Source: Paraburkholderia sp. LEh10
Lineage (GTDB): Bacteria; Pseudomonadota; Gammaproteobacteria; Burkholderiales; Burkholderiaceae
NCBI RefSeq assembly: GCF_017814945.1
Contig: NZ_JAGIPX010000028.1
Span: 48,491 to 112,490 of the forward strand
DNA: 64,000 nucleotides
Reading direction: 5' to 3'
Under the pieces are notes generated by a model. That model was not told where the DNA came from. It searched no databases and saw only the letters and a list, made by a program, of their open reading frames with translations. The first letter of the stretch is position 1, and the number at the start of each line of letters is the position of its first letter. Positions 25,628-34,369 of this stretch are shown here, piece by piece. The position numbers and the translations under genes are program-made.

Positions 25628-26782
25628 ATGAGTGTCACCACCCGCCGTATCGCGCATCTCGACATGGACGCGTTTTACGCTTCCGTCGAATTGCTGCGTT
25701 ATCCGGAGTTGCGTGGGAAGCCGGTGGTGATCGGCGGCGGTCGCGATGCGACGCCGCAGACGTTGCCTGACGGCACGCGCCGTTTCGCGCGGCTGCGCAA
25801 TTATGCGGGTCGGGGCGTCGTGACCACGTCGACGTACGAGGCGCGCGCGTTCGGCGTCTTCTCGGCGATGGGCATGATGAAGGCGGCCCAACTCGCGCCC
25901 GATGCCATTCTGCTTCCGACCGACTTCGATTCGTACCGTCATTACTCGCGACTCTTCAAGGCCGAGGTGGCGAGATTCACGACACGGATCGAAGACCGCG
26001 GCATCGACGAAATCTATATCGACCTGACAGATGTGCCTGGCGATTCCGCCGACATCGGCGCGCGCATCAAGGAGGCCGTTCGCAGCGCGACGGGTCTGAC
26101 GTGCTCGATTTGCGTCGCGCCGAACAAGCTGCTCGCAAAAGTCGGCTCCGAGCTCGACAAGCCGGACGGCCTGACCATTCTGACGGCCGCGGACATTCCA
26201 ACGCGGATCTGGCCGCTCGCCGCGCGCAAGATCAACGGCATCGGACCGAAGGCGAGCGAACGGCTCGCCATGCTCGGCATCCATACCGTCGGCGACCTCG
26301 CGCATGCCGCGCCGGATCTGTTGCAGGCTCATTTCGGGCTTAAGTACGCGACATGGCTGACGCACGTTGCGCAGGGCGCCGACGAGCGTCCCGTCGTGGT
26401 CGAATCCGAGCCGAAATCGATGAGCCGGGAGACGACTTTCGAACGCGACCTGCACCCGCGCCTTGACCGGCCGGCGCTGTCGGAGTCATTCACGCGTCTG
26501 TGCGTGCGGGTCGCGGAGGACTTGCAACGCAAGGGCTACGTCGGGCATACGGTGGGCATCAAGCTGCGCTTCGACGATTTCTCGACCGTCACGCGCGATC
26601 TGACCATTCCCGTCGCCACATCGGACGCGGCGTCGATCCGGCGCGCCGCTACCGAGTGTCTGAAGCGGGTTGCGCTGACGCGCAAATTGCGGCTGCTGGG
26701 CGTGCGTGTGAGCGGGCTGTCGCATGCGAGCGAACAGGCGCCGCCGCTGCCCGTGCAAGCCGAGTTGCCTTTTACGGCTTGA
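25628..26782 (+). CDS. dinB: DNA polymerase IV (DinB, Y-family translesion polymerase)
   Basis: 384 residues. Catalytic metal-binding residues in HLDMDAFYASVE (D12) and GIDEIYIDLT (D127-E128); steric gate region FYAS; helix-hairpin-helix INGIGPKASERLAMLGIHTVGDL; little-finger domain with SMSRETTFERDL. The C-terminus ends QAELPFTA, a good beta-clamp binding motif. It copies past lesions with low fidelity. The start at 25628 (MSVTTRRIAHLD) is chosen over the longer frame from 25565 because homology begins there. The LexA box 800 bases upstream is likely its control point. Confidence 0.95.
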   Translation: MSVTTRRIAHLDMDAFYASVELLRYPELRGKPVVIGGGRDATPQTLPDGTRRFARLRNYAGRGVVTTSTYEARAFGVFSAMGMMKAAQLAPDAILLPTDFDSYRHYSRLFKAEVARFTTRIEDRGIDEIYIDLTDVPGDSADIGARIKEAVRSATGLTCSICVAPNKLLAKVGSELDKPDGLTILTAADIPTRIWPLAARKINGIGPKASERLAMLGIHTVGDLAHAAPDLLQAHFGLKYATWLTHVAQGADERPVVVESEPKSMSRETTFERDLHPRLDRPALSESFTRLCVRVAEDLQRKGYVGHTVGIKLRFDDFSTVTRDLTIPVATSDAASIRRAATECLKRVALTRKLRLLGVRVSGLSHASEQAPPLPVQAELPFTA

Positions 26783-26789
26783 CCGCGGA

Positions 26790-27131
26790 TCAGCTGCGTC
26801 GAAACCCCACGCGGTCCAGGCGGCCGAGCGAAACCAGCAAGCGCCCGACTGTTGCCCGGAGCGAGTGTTTCGGCGGACCCGGCTCGATTCGCGCGATAGA
26901 CACGCGCGGCCCCGCCGAAGTCACCTCGACGAATGCCTCGTACGACAGCACATGCCGCTCGCCTTCGCGAACCACGATTGAAACTTTCGGCGCGGCATCG
27001 AGCAGCCAATCGAGTGATGCGTCGCGGTAGGTCACGCGAAGCGCGCCGTCGAGTGCGGCAATCGCGCTGCCGCGTCTGAACCACGTGGCCTGGATTTCGT
27101 CGGGGGCATATCGTTGCTCGAAGGGCTTCAT
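26790..27131 (-). CDS. Hypothetical protein
   Basis: 113 residues beginning MKPFEQRYAPDEIQATWF. Predicted beta-rich with basic C-terminus (GRLLVSLGRLDRVGFRRS). No signal peptide, membrane segment or motif. Converges on dinB with seven bases between stops. Third-position G/C is high, which supports coding. Not recognised. The 217 bases before the next gene (27132-27348) show no other feature. Confidence 0.5.
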   Translation of the reverse strand: MKPFEQRYAPDEIQATWFRRGSAIAALDGALRVTYRDASLDWLLDAAPKVSIVVREGERHVLSYEAFVEVTSAGPRVSIARIEPGPPKHSLRATVGRLLVSLGRLDRVGFRRS

Positions 27132-27348
27132 CGCGAACTCGTTCCAAAGGCGGGTGATCGGATCGGCCCGAAACCATCAGACGCAACGGGCCACATATCG
27201 ACAGCCTAAGGACGGCTCATCAAGCGCAACAGACTCACACGGCTAGAATCTGTACCGATACAGCGGTTGATTTTCGTTGCCTGTTTCGGTCTGAATTCTC
27301 GCGTTCTGTATCTGTTGAACCGTTGGAGCAGCAGGCACGATCGCAAGG

Positions 27349-28827
27349 ATGAATCAGTTGATCGACGAGCTACTTCAGATCGTGCCCGAGACGGACGCGC
27401 CCCTCTATGAACGCCTCGCCGGGCACTATCGACGCGTGATTTCGTCCGGGACGCTCTCGCCCGGCGACCGGATGCCGTCGGTGCGCGCGTTGATGAGCCA
27501 GCATCACGTGAGTCTGTCGACGGCGATCGAGGTTTTGCGCCGGCTGGAAGACACGGGCTGGGTGCAGGCGAGGCCACGCTCGGGCTACTTCGTGCGGCGC
27601 GCGCCTGGCTCGACACTGCCGAGCGTCGCCGAGCCGGAGATTCCGACGCTGCCCGAACCGGCGCTACGTCGGTCTGCATGAACGGATCTCGCGCGTGATC
27701 GAGCGGGCTCACGCGTTTCCCGATGCGCTGAATCTGGGTGGCGCGACGGCCGACGCCGCGCTGTATCGGACGCAACGCCTGCAGGCGCTTGCAGCACGCG
27801 TGCTGCGCCATCGGCCGACGTTGCTGACAGAAGTGGGCGAGGACGGCGGCTCGGTCGAACTCAGGCAGGCGGTCGCGAAACGTGCGCTGCTGGCGGGCGT
27901 CACGCTCGCGCCCGACGACGTGCTCGTGACGAGCGCGGCGTCGAAGCCGTGAACCTCGCGCTGCGCGCCGTCGCCCAGCCTGGCGACACGATTGCCGTCG
28001 AATCGCCGGCGTTTTTCGGGCTGCTGCAGATTCTCGAAAGCCTCGGTCTGCGCGCGCTCGAAATACCGACCAGCCCGACGACGGGCCTGTCGCTCGAAGC
28101 GCTCGACATCGCGCTGACGACATGCCCGGGCGTCAAGGCGCTCGTCGTCGTGCCGAATCTGCGGAATCCCCTCGGCTGCGTGATGCCGGACGCGCGCAAG
28201 GCGGAACCGGTGCGGCTATGCGCGCGCCATCGTGTCGCGGTGATCGAAGACGAGCCATACCGCGAACTGATCGATGATCAGCCGGAACGGGCGCGGCCGC
28301 TGAAGGCGTGGGACCGCGACGGCGGCGTGATTTACTGCGTGTCGCTGAAGGTGCTCGCGCCGGGGATGCGCCTTGGCTGGATGTCGTCGGGGCGGTGGCG
28401 GGCGCGCGTGCGGCTGTTGAAGTTCGCGCAGACGCGTCATAACGAGTCGCTGGCGCAGTTCGTCGCCGCCGAGTTCATCGGCTCGGGCACGTACGAACGG
28501 CATCTGCATCGCCTGCGCGAGAAGTTGCGCGTGCAGCGCGAGGCGAGCGCCGACGCCGTCGGCCGCTATTTCCCTTCCGGCACGCGCCTGAGCCTGCCGC
28601 CTGGGGGACTGTTGCTGTGGGTGGCGCTGCCCGACGGCGCATCGTCGGATGCGCTTTTCGAGGCCGCATTGCCGCACGGCATCCGGATCGCGCCCGGATC
28701 GATCTTCTCGAACTCGGCGCGTTTTCGCTCGTACATCCGTTTGAGCTGCCCGCGTCCTTTCGATGAGCGCATGGACGCCGCGCTTCGCCAGCTCGGCCAT
28801 CTGGCCGCGCGGCTGGACGCGGCCTGA
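27349..28827 (+). pseudogene. MocR/PdxR-type GntR regulator with aminotransferase domain, broken by two frameshifts
   Basis: Frame one (27349-27660) gives the winged-helix GntR domain: DAPLYERLAGHYRRVISSGTLSPGDRMPSVRALM, then TAIEVLRRLEDTGWVQARPRSGYFV. Near 27655 reading must move to the next frame (RYVGLHERISRVIERAHAFPDALNLGGA, to about 27940), then back at VEAVNLALRAVAQPGDTIAVESPAFFG. The type I aminotransferase part keeps VPNLRNPLG, VIEDEPYREL and YCVSLKVLAPGMRLGW, where the PLP Lys is present but one residue of the usual YCSSFSK motif is missing. The whole would be about 490 residues, the family norm. MocR regulators control PLP, GABA or taurine genes; the target here is unknown. Confidence 0.8.
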
Positions 28828-28836
28828 AGCGGGGGC

Positions 28837-28966
28837 ATGAATCGGCGGCCTGGATCGGCGGCGTAGAGCGGCAGTCTGAAGCGGCGGCGTAAAGCGGTGG
28901 CGTAAAGCGGCAGTCCGAAGCGGCGGCGCAAAGCGGTAGTCCGAAGCGGTGGCCCCAATCGGTGGC
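28837..28966. repeat. 13-bp tandem repeat, 10 degenerate copies
   Basis: Ten consecutive 13-base units, core AAGCGG(C/T)(A/G)G with ATCGG variants at both ends, starting ten bases after the MocR pseudogene stop. It lies between that gene and the pstS promoter. No open frame uses it convincingly. Confidence 0.9.
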
Positions 28967-29032
28967 CACGGTGCATCGGCCGCGAGGCGGATTCGTCTGG
29001 CCGGACGCGACCGCGCGAGCGGCCGTTGCGAT

Positions 29033-29050
29033 CGTCACCGCAATGTCATG
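29033..29050 (+). promoter_or_regulatory. Possible PHO box upstream of pstS
   Basis: Two 7-base half sites CGTCACC and TGTCATG spaced 11 bases start to start, as in PhoB binding sites (consensus CTGTCAT repeated). It lies 54 bases before the pstS ATG. The first half is degenerate. Confidence 0.4.
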
Positions 29051-29103
29051 ATGCGCGGCTAATTTCGAAACGTACCCATACAAAACTTTCGAGGAGGCGC
29101 AAC

Positions 29104-30135
29104 ATGAAACTCGCTCTTTTCGCAGCGGCCGGCCTGATCGGCGCGCTCTCCGGTTCCTTCGCACAGGCGGCCGACATTACGGGCGCAGGAAGCACGTTCG
29201 CGGCGCCGATCTACACGAAATGGGCTGACGCATATCAGAAAACGGGCGGCGCGCGGATCAACTACCAAGGTATTGGTTCGTCGGGCGGCATCAAGCAGGT
29301 GCTCGCCAAGACCGTCGACTTCGCCGGTTCTGACGCGCCCCTCAAGGACGAAGAGCTCGCAAAGGACGGCTTGTTCCAGTTTCCGACCGTGGTCGGCGGT
29401 GTCGTGCCCGTCGTCAATCTGCCGGGCGTGAAGTCGGGCTCAATCGTGCTGTCGGGCCCCGTGCTCGGTGACATCTTCCTCGGCAAGATCAAGAAGTGGA
29501 ACGACCCGGCGATCGCCGCGCTCAATCCGGGCGTGAAGCTCCCCGACACCGACATCGCCGTTGTGCGCCGCGCGGACGGTTCGGGCACGAGCTTCATCTG
29601 GACGCACTATCTGTCGCAGGTGAACCCGGAATGGAAGAGCAAGGTCGGCGAAGGCACGACGGTCAACTGGCCGACGGGCACGGGCGGCAAGGGTAACGAC
29701 GGCGTCGCGGCATTCGTGCAGCGGCTGCCCGGCGCGATCGGCTATGTCGAATGGGCGTACGCGAAGCAGAACAAGCTCACGTACACGTCGCTGAAGAATT
29801 CGGCGGGCGCGGTGGTCGAGCCGAAGACGGAAACCTTCAAGGCGGCCGCGGCGGGCGCCGAGTGGTCGAAGTCGTTCTATCAGATCCTGACCAACGAGCC
29901 GGGCAAGGACGCATGGCCGGTCGTCGGCGCGACGTTCGTGCTGCTGCATTCGTCGCAGGACAAGCCTGACCACGGCAAGGAAACGCTCAAGTTCTTCGAC
30001 TGGGCGTTCAAGAACGGCAACCAGACGGCACAGGAACTCGACTACATCACGCTGCCGGATGCCGTCGTGTCGGAAATCCGGACCCAGTGGAAGGCGAAGG
30101 TCAAGGACGCATCGGGCAAGCCGATCGCCGATTGA
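29104..30135 (+). CDS. pstS: Phosphate ABC transporter periplasmic binding protein PstS
   Basis: 343 residues. Signal peptide ending FAQA about residue 22, then ADITGAGSTFAAPIYTKW, the standard mature start. Phosphate-binding segments GAGSTF, GSSGGIKQ, FAGSDAPL and RRADGSGTSFIWTHYL are all intact. PstS delivers phosphate to PstCAB in the inner membrane under PhoBR control. GAGGAG precedes ATG 29104. The pstCAB and phoU genes that normally follow are absent; a hairpin comes 24 bases after the stop, so here pstS is a single-gene unit. Confidence 0.95.
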   Translation: MKLALFAAAGLIGALSGSFAQAADITGAGSTFAAPIYTKWADAYQKTGGARINYQGIGSSGGIKQVLAKTVDFAGSDAPLKDEELAKDGLFQFPTVVGGVVPVVNLPGVKSGSIVLSGPVLGDIFLGKIKKWNDPAIAALNPGVKLPDTDIAVVRRADGSGTSFIWTHYLSQVNPEWKSKVGEGTTVNWPTGTGGKGNDGVAAFVQRLPGAIGYVEWAYAKQNKLTYTSLKNSAGAVVEPKTETFKAAAAGAEWSKSFYQILTNEPGKDAWPVVGATFVLLHSSQDKPDHGKETLKFFDWAFKNGNQTAQELDYITLPDAVVSEIRTQWKAKVKDASGKPIAD

Positions 30136-30159
30136 TCTGAAAATACGCACAAAATCGGA

Positions 30160-30179
30160 CCGGCGTGCAAAAACGCCGG
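30160..30179 (+). terminator. Hairpin after pstS
   Basis: Perfect 7-bp stem CCGGCGT/ACGCCGG with loop GCAAAA; it has no T-run. Confidence 0.5.
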
Positions 30180-30318
30180 CCGTCATTGAACAGTAACGGG
30201 GCGCCGCGATAATGCGATTCTTGGCCCGAGAGCAGATGCGATCGGGCGTGAGGCGAGCGTCCGCCGTTTGCGGCGGAGCGCGTCTCGAGCCCGCTCTACT
30301 GAAGCCAGAAACGTATCA

Positions 30319-30531
30319 ATGACCATTCCCATGCTGACGACACACCGAGGGTACCGTTTGCAGGCCAGCGCCGAAATTGGCGAAGATGGCCTGCACGCGG
30401 CCGATCTGATCATCGAAAAACCGGGTCTGCCGCCTCGCGCGTTCAACGCGCTCGATTACTTCTACGACGGAGAGCAGGCGCTCAAGTACGCGACCGCGTG
30501 GGGCCGCATCTGGGTCGACATGAAAGGCTGA
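30319..30531 (+). CDS. Small conserved-looking cytoplasmic protein, function unknown
   Basis: 70 residues, MTIPMLTTHRGYRLQASAEI through ALDYFYDGEQALKYATAWGRIWVDMKG. Compact alpha/beta, no signal peptide. The ATG at 30319 is preferred over the longer frame because the protein-like sequence starts there. Such HRGY-type small proteins are common in Burkholderiaceae as I recall, but no function is known to me. Confidence 0.6.
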   Translation: MTIPMLTTHRGYRLQASAEIGEDGLHAADLIIEKPGLPPRAFNALDYFYDGEQALKYATAWGRIWVDMKG

Positions 30532-31023
30532 TTCCGCATCCGGTGGACAACCGCCCCGCGCGTTCTGAATTCATACGATTACCTTACTTGTGCGTCGCAG
30601 CCAGTGTATGGCGTCGCACGCAGCCGTTCCGATGATGCTCGACCGTTGCGTCCGTGCCCGATACGATGGAGCGTGATGGAGCACGTTTGTTTGCCGGCTG
30701 ATCTCGCCTGCGCCGGCGGTCCGACTCGTGCGATGAATGATTCGCCGGATGCTTCGCCGGATGCTTCGATACGGTCGGCGCATCGGGCGACGCGCAAGAG
30801 CGTAGCCGGCAGGCGGCGGAACCGGGCCCGCGGCTGCCCGGCCGGTTGAGCGCCCGAGCGGCGCGTGCCGCGTTGCACGAAACAGGGACGGCGCGGGAAA
30901 AAGTGCGGCCTCGTACACGGCCGCGCATCGAAAGCCGTTGTTCGGCCGCATCCGCAAACGGCCGGTGCGTCCGCGCTCGCGTAGAATCATCACAAAAGAC
31001 CAGCACGGCAACCGGGGACGGTC
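30532..31023. other. Stretch with no confident gene
   Basis: Short open frames exist on both strands but none shows a ribosome binding site or coding character. A short direct repeat (GCCGGATGCTTC twice, around 30740-30765) is the only notable element. The promoter of the J-domain gene should lie toward the right end. Confidence 0.5.
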
Positions 31024-32136
31024 GTGAAGATTCACAGCCATTACGACAATCTGAAAGTCTCGCGGGATGCGCCGCAGGAGGTGATCCGCGCGGCTTATCG
31101 GACCTTGTGTCAAAAATATCACCCCGACCGGCGGATCGACGATCCCGACGCCGAGCGGGTGATGAAGATCATCAACGCGTCCTATGCGGTGTTGAGCGAT
31201 CCCGTGCAACGCAAGGAGCACGACGAATGGCTCGCACGCAAGGAACGCGAAGCGGCAGCGGCGGCCGCTGCCTCGGCCGCGCCGTCGCGTCAAGCGCCTC
31301 CCGCCGCGCAGAAGATGAACTGGCAGACGGCCACACAGGCGAGGCCACGTGCGGCGCCGCGTCCTGAGCCGCGCGCGAGCACATGGTCGTCGCAGGCGCG
31401 TATCGATCCGCGCGCCACACGGCGCAAGCCGCGTGCATCGTTCCGCTTGTTTCGAGGCAAGATCTCGCTGCGAAGCTGGGTGGCCATCGGCGCGTGCGCG
31501 TTGTTCGGCTACCTGACGATCAGCGAATCGACGACGCCGTGGCCGTACACGCGCAACACGGCGTCGTATGGCTCGTCGTACGATTCGCGCGGCCGCGCGG
31601 AGCCGGGAAGCGGTGCGGACGGCGACCGGCGCGCGCTCGCCGCGTTGTCGGCGGCGCAGGCGGCGACGTCGCCCTGGTCGCGCGATGTGTCCGTGTCCAC
31701 CAGCGACACCGCGGGGCGTCACGAGTTCGTGCGGCCCTCGCTCGCGCCGAACGGCTTGCCGTGGCCGACGGAAGCGGGCTATCTCGACGGGATGTCCGTG
31801 GGCGCGTCGGGCGGCCATTCATCGGTGACGATCGACAATTCCGTCAATCCCTTCGACGTGTACGGCAAGCTGGTCTTCAATGCCTCCGTGTTCGATCAGC
31901 CCGTGCGCCACTTCTTCGTGCCGGCGGGGCACACGTTCACACTGACGGGCGTTGCGCCGGGCAACTACGAGATTCGCTACCAGAACCTCGCCGACGGCAG
32001 CCTGTATAAGTCGCGAGGCTTCGGACTCACGGAGCTGCCCTCCGGCAACGGCATCGACGCGACCAACGTCAGCGTCACGCTGTACCCGCTGCCCGGCAAC
32101 GAGCGGCCGGCGACGATCGGCCAGGGCGAGTTCTGA
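31024..32136 (+). CDS. Membrane-anchored J-domain protein with C-terminal extracytoplasmic domain
   Basis: 370 residues from GTG 31024. Residues 5-70 are a J domain with the HPD motif at 33-35 (KYHPDRR) and the helix IV region; an Ala/Gln/Arg linker follows. A single membrane helix lies about 152-166 (WVAIGACALFGYL). Beyond it comes a Ser-rich stretch and a beta-sandwich-like domain (VNPFDVYGKLVFNASVF, HFFVPAGHTFTLTGVAPGNYEIRYQNL) that resembles carboxypeptidase-regulatory folds. J domains stimulate Hsp70 ATPase. The anchor would place the J domain in the cytoplasm and the sandwich in the periplasm. Two Hsp70 genes lie 13 kb away, but a link is conjecture. Confidence 0.8.
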   Translation: MKIHSHYDNLKVSRDAPQEVIRAAYRTLCQKYHPDRRIDDPDAERVMKIINASYAVLSDPVQRKEHDEWLARKEREAAAAAAASAAPSRQAPPAAQKMNWQTATQARPRAAPRPEPRASTWSSQARIDPRATRRKPRASFRLFRGKISLRSWVAIGACALFGYLTISESTTPWPYTRNTASYGSSYDSRGRAEPGSGADGDRRALAALSAAQAATSPWSRDVSVSTSDTAGRHEFVRPSLAPNGLPWPTEAGYLDGMSVGASGGHSSVTIDNSVNPFDVYGKLVFNASVFDQPVRHFFVPAGHTFTLTGVAPGNYEIRYQNLADGSLYKSRGFGLTELPSGNGIDATNVSVTLYPLPGNERPATIGQGEF

Positions 32137-32383
32137 TCCGCTTGCGGCATCATGCGGCGACGCGCCGTCGCGCCGCGGCGCTCGTTTCACCCTTGTTGCA
32201 CCACTACATCCTCTATCACCCGATTCCGCCGACACTCACGGGCACGTTGCCTGCCGGCGTGACGCGCCGTTGGTTGCGCGCGCAAGGAGCGCGCGGCAGC
32301 GCATCGGTCGAACGGATACATAAAGCGCTCTACCGCCAGGGCGATCGGGGCGCCCGGCGGGAACGAGGCATTGCTTGCAGGCG

Positions 32384-32830
32384 TCAGCCGGCCGGCATCT
32401 GCGCAAGCGTCAGCGTGCGGCGCGGGCGCGCCGTTTCGTGCGCTTCCGGCATCTGCCATGCGGTACGAAGCAGGCGGATGAACACGGCCTCGCCTTCCGT
32501 GATGTGCCCGTCCGCGTGCGCGCCTTCCTTGCACAGCGCCACCACTTCACGGCGCAGCCGCTCGTCCTTGACGTCGTGGGCGAGGGCGAAGATCACGGCG
32601 GGGTCAAGCCGGCATGTATCGCCCCAGTTCAGATAAGCCGTCGTCGTGAGGTCTTCGCACATCTGCTGGATGACGGCGAGCATTTTTCCGCGGTCCATGT
32701 TCAGCCGCTGCTCCATGCCATAGCGCTCGAGTGCTTCGAGTTCGTCGATGCCCACGTGGCCGTCCGCCAGCAGGCACGCGGCCACGAGACGGGCGGCGGC
32801 CTCAGGGCTGTCGCATCGATAGTGTCGCAT
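32384..32830 (-). CDS. TerB-like protein (tellurite resistance fold)
   Basis: 148 residues with two matching halves of a TerB-type helical fold, each carrying an acidic metal-binding loop: LLADGHVGIDELEAL (residues about 21-35) and HADGHITEGEAVFI (about 105-118). No signal peptide. TerB domains bind Ca2+ and occur in stress and membrane-linked systems. It is followed in the same direction at a distance from the DUF3563 gene. The 247 bases between it and the J-domain gene hold no gene. Confidence 0.75.
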   Translation of the reverse strand: MRHYRCDSPEAAARLVAACLLADGHVGIDELEALERYGMEQRLNMDRGKMLAVIQQMCEDLTTTAYLNWGDTCRLDPAVIFALAHDVKDERLRREVVALCKEGAHADGHITEGEAVFIRLLRTAWQMPEAHETARPRRTLTLAQMPAG

Positions 32831-32903
32831 TTCGGATCTCCTTTGCCTGGTTTCCGATTGGTACCGGTCGGTACCGATTGATTGCGGGTGAGCGCGCGGC
32901 GCC

Positions 32904-33092
32904 TCACGCGATCCAGTCGCGCGGCTTCACGCTCGAGTGCACGTGAAACGGATAGCCGCTGTCGTCGTCGAGATTGCGCATGCGGCGTTCGAGATCGGCA
33001 AGATCGGTCGCCGACGCGAGGTAGTCTTCGCGTTCGCGATCGCGGGACGACATGAACAGTGAGTCGAGACGTTGTGCGAGTTCGTTCAACAT
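32904..33092 (-). CDS. DUF3563 family small protein
   Basis: 62 residues. The core DREREDYLASATDLADLERRMRNLDDD matches the DUF3563 pattern (xxREDYLAxSxDLADLExRMR) abundant in Burkholderiaceae. Helical, soluble, function unknown. A GGAGC ribosome binding site precedes ATG 33092. Confidence 0.8.
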   Translation of the reverse strand: MLNELAQRLDSLFMSSRDREREDYLASATDLADLERRMRNLDDDSGYPFHVHSSVKPRDWIA

Positions 33093-33467
33093 GATGTGCT
33101 CCTTCAGTAGTGCAACGAGAGAGGAACGCGCCGGCGAACAGGGTGTTCGCGTGGCGGCGTGCAGGCGATGCGTGCGCTGGATGTTGCGGGCCGGTCGCTT
33201 GCCGGTGAGAGTCGCTGCATCGACGGAATGGATCGTAGGCGCGGTGAATTAGCCGGAAATGAGAAGCGGGGTGCGCATTCCGCCGTGCAATCGGCGCTTA
33301 TGGCATGACGTGATATAAGCGCGATTGCTCGCGCGCGATCGTTCAGCGTTGCTCCATGTCGCTTCATGTCGCGATAGCCGCGCTCATTCCCGGCTCATTC
33401 TCGGCGCACAGAATGCGATTCGAGCGATGCATGAATGGACACGGCATCGGACATCAAGGAGAACGAC
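33093..33467. other. Divergent intergenic region without a gene
   Basis: Lies between the DUF3563 gene (minus) and the small exported protein gene (plus). It must hold both promoters. I see no clear operator, terminator or RNA structure. Confidence 0.4.
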
Positions 33468-33734
33468 ATGAAAGGGATTCGCCACATTGCAGTTGCCGGC
33501 GTGCTGGGCTTCGGGCTGGTGAGCGCCGCGCAGGCGCATGTATTCGTCGGCGTGGGCGTTGGGCTTCCCGTCGCCCCCGTCGTGCCCGTCGTGGCTGTGC
33601 GCTTTTATGCGCCGCCGCCAACATATTACGTGGCGCCTGCGCCCGTCTATGCGCCGCCGACCGTGGTGGCCGGCTACTGGGGCGCGCCGCATCCGTCGTA
33701 TGGCCGCTACTACGGCTATGGCTATTGGCGTTGA
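33468..33734 (+). CDS. Small exported Val/Pro/Tyr-rich protein
   Basis: 88 residues. Signal peptide MKGIRHIAVAGVLGFGLVSAAQA (cleavage near 23), then a mature part rich in Val, Pro and Tyr ending YGRYYGYGYWR. AAGGAG lies seven bases before the ATG, which is chosen over an upstream in-frame ATG at 33435. Probably secreted or outer-membrane associated; function unknown. Confidence 0.7.
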   Translation: MKGIRHIAVAGVLGFGLVSAAQAHVFVGVGVGLPVAPVVPVVAVRFYAPPPTYYVAPAPVYAPPTVVAGYWGAPHPSYGRYYGYGYWR

Positions 33735-33853
33735 AGCGCGCGTCAGATGAACCACATGCCCGCTCATTCTTTTCTAATTGTCGATCTTTACGATGAGCTT
33801 CATCGCAAACGATGCCTGACAGAAGGCTCAATCAATCACTGGAGGGAAGCATC

Positions 33854-34162
33854 ATGAAATCGCTGATTCAAACGGCTGCAGTGGCCATGCTTGTCGCACT
33901 GCCCATCGCCGCATTCGCGCAAACGAATGCACCTGTCACCCGCGCCGAAGTGCAGGCAGAACTCGCGCAACTCGAAAGGGCGGGATACAACCCGGCCGCC
34001 GACAACGCGCACTATCCCGCCAGCCTCGAAGCCGCACAGGCTCGCATCGACGCGCAAGGTGCGGGCGGATACGGAGGCGTCGCCGATAGCGCGTCGCAGG
34101 GCGGATCGGCTTTTCATCCGCAATACGACGTCGGCATGAAGTCGATCTACGTCGGACATTGA
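33854..34162 (+). CDS. DUF4148 family exported protein
   Basis: 102 residues. Signal peptide MKSLIQTAAVAMLVALPIAAFA followed by the DUF4148 pattern VTRAEVQAELAQLERAGYNPAADNAHYPASLEAAQAR. Small periplasmic proteins of this type are numerous in Burkholderia and respond to stress in some reports; no molecular function is known. GGAGG precedes the ATG and a strong hairpin follows the stop. Confidence 0.85.
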   Translation: MKSLIQTAAVAMLVALPIAAFAQTNAPVTRAEVQAELAQLERAGYNPAADNAHYPASLEAAQARIDAQGAGGYGGVADSASQGGSAFHPQYDVGMKSIYVGH

Positions 34163-34200
34163 AGGCTGGCCGGTTCCGGCAAGCCCTCGACCATCGAGCC

Positions 34201-34230
34201 GCGGGCGCGCAGAATTTTCTGCGCGCCCGC
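34201..34230 (+). terminator. Strong hairpin after the DUF4148 gene
   Basis: Perfect 14-bp stem (34201-34214 with 34217-34230) with a minimal loop; no T-run follows. It insulates the sensor kinase gene. Confidence 0.6.
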
Positions 34231-34369
34231 ATCGTTGTCACTGCAATCAGGAGGGCGTGCAGCGCGGTGTAGAATCGGCTCGCATCGTCGGGACGCCGCG
34301 TGACGGGAATCGCGTTGCGCCGTCCCGGTCCACCTGCAAACCTCTTCCGCGGACGGCACGCTGCATATC

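Noticed and set aside
30604..30849. 81-residue ORF upstream of the J-domain gene
   Set aside because: No ribosome binding site, and the codon bias does not favour this frame.
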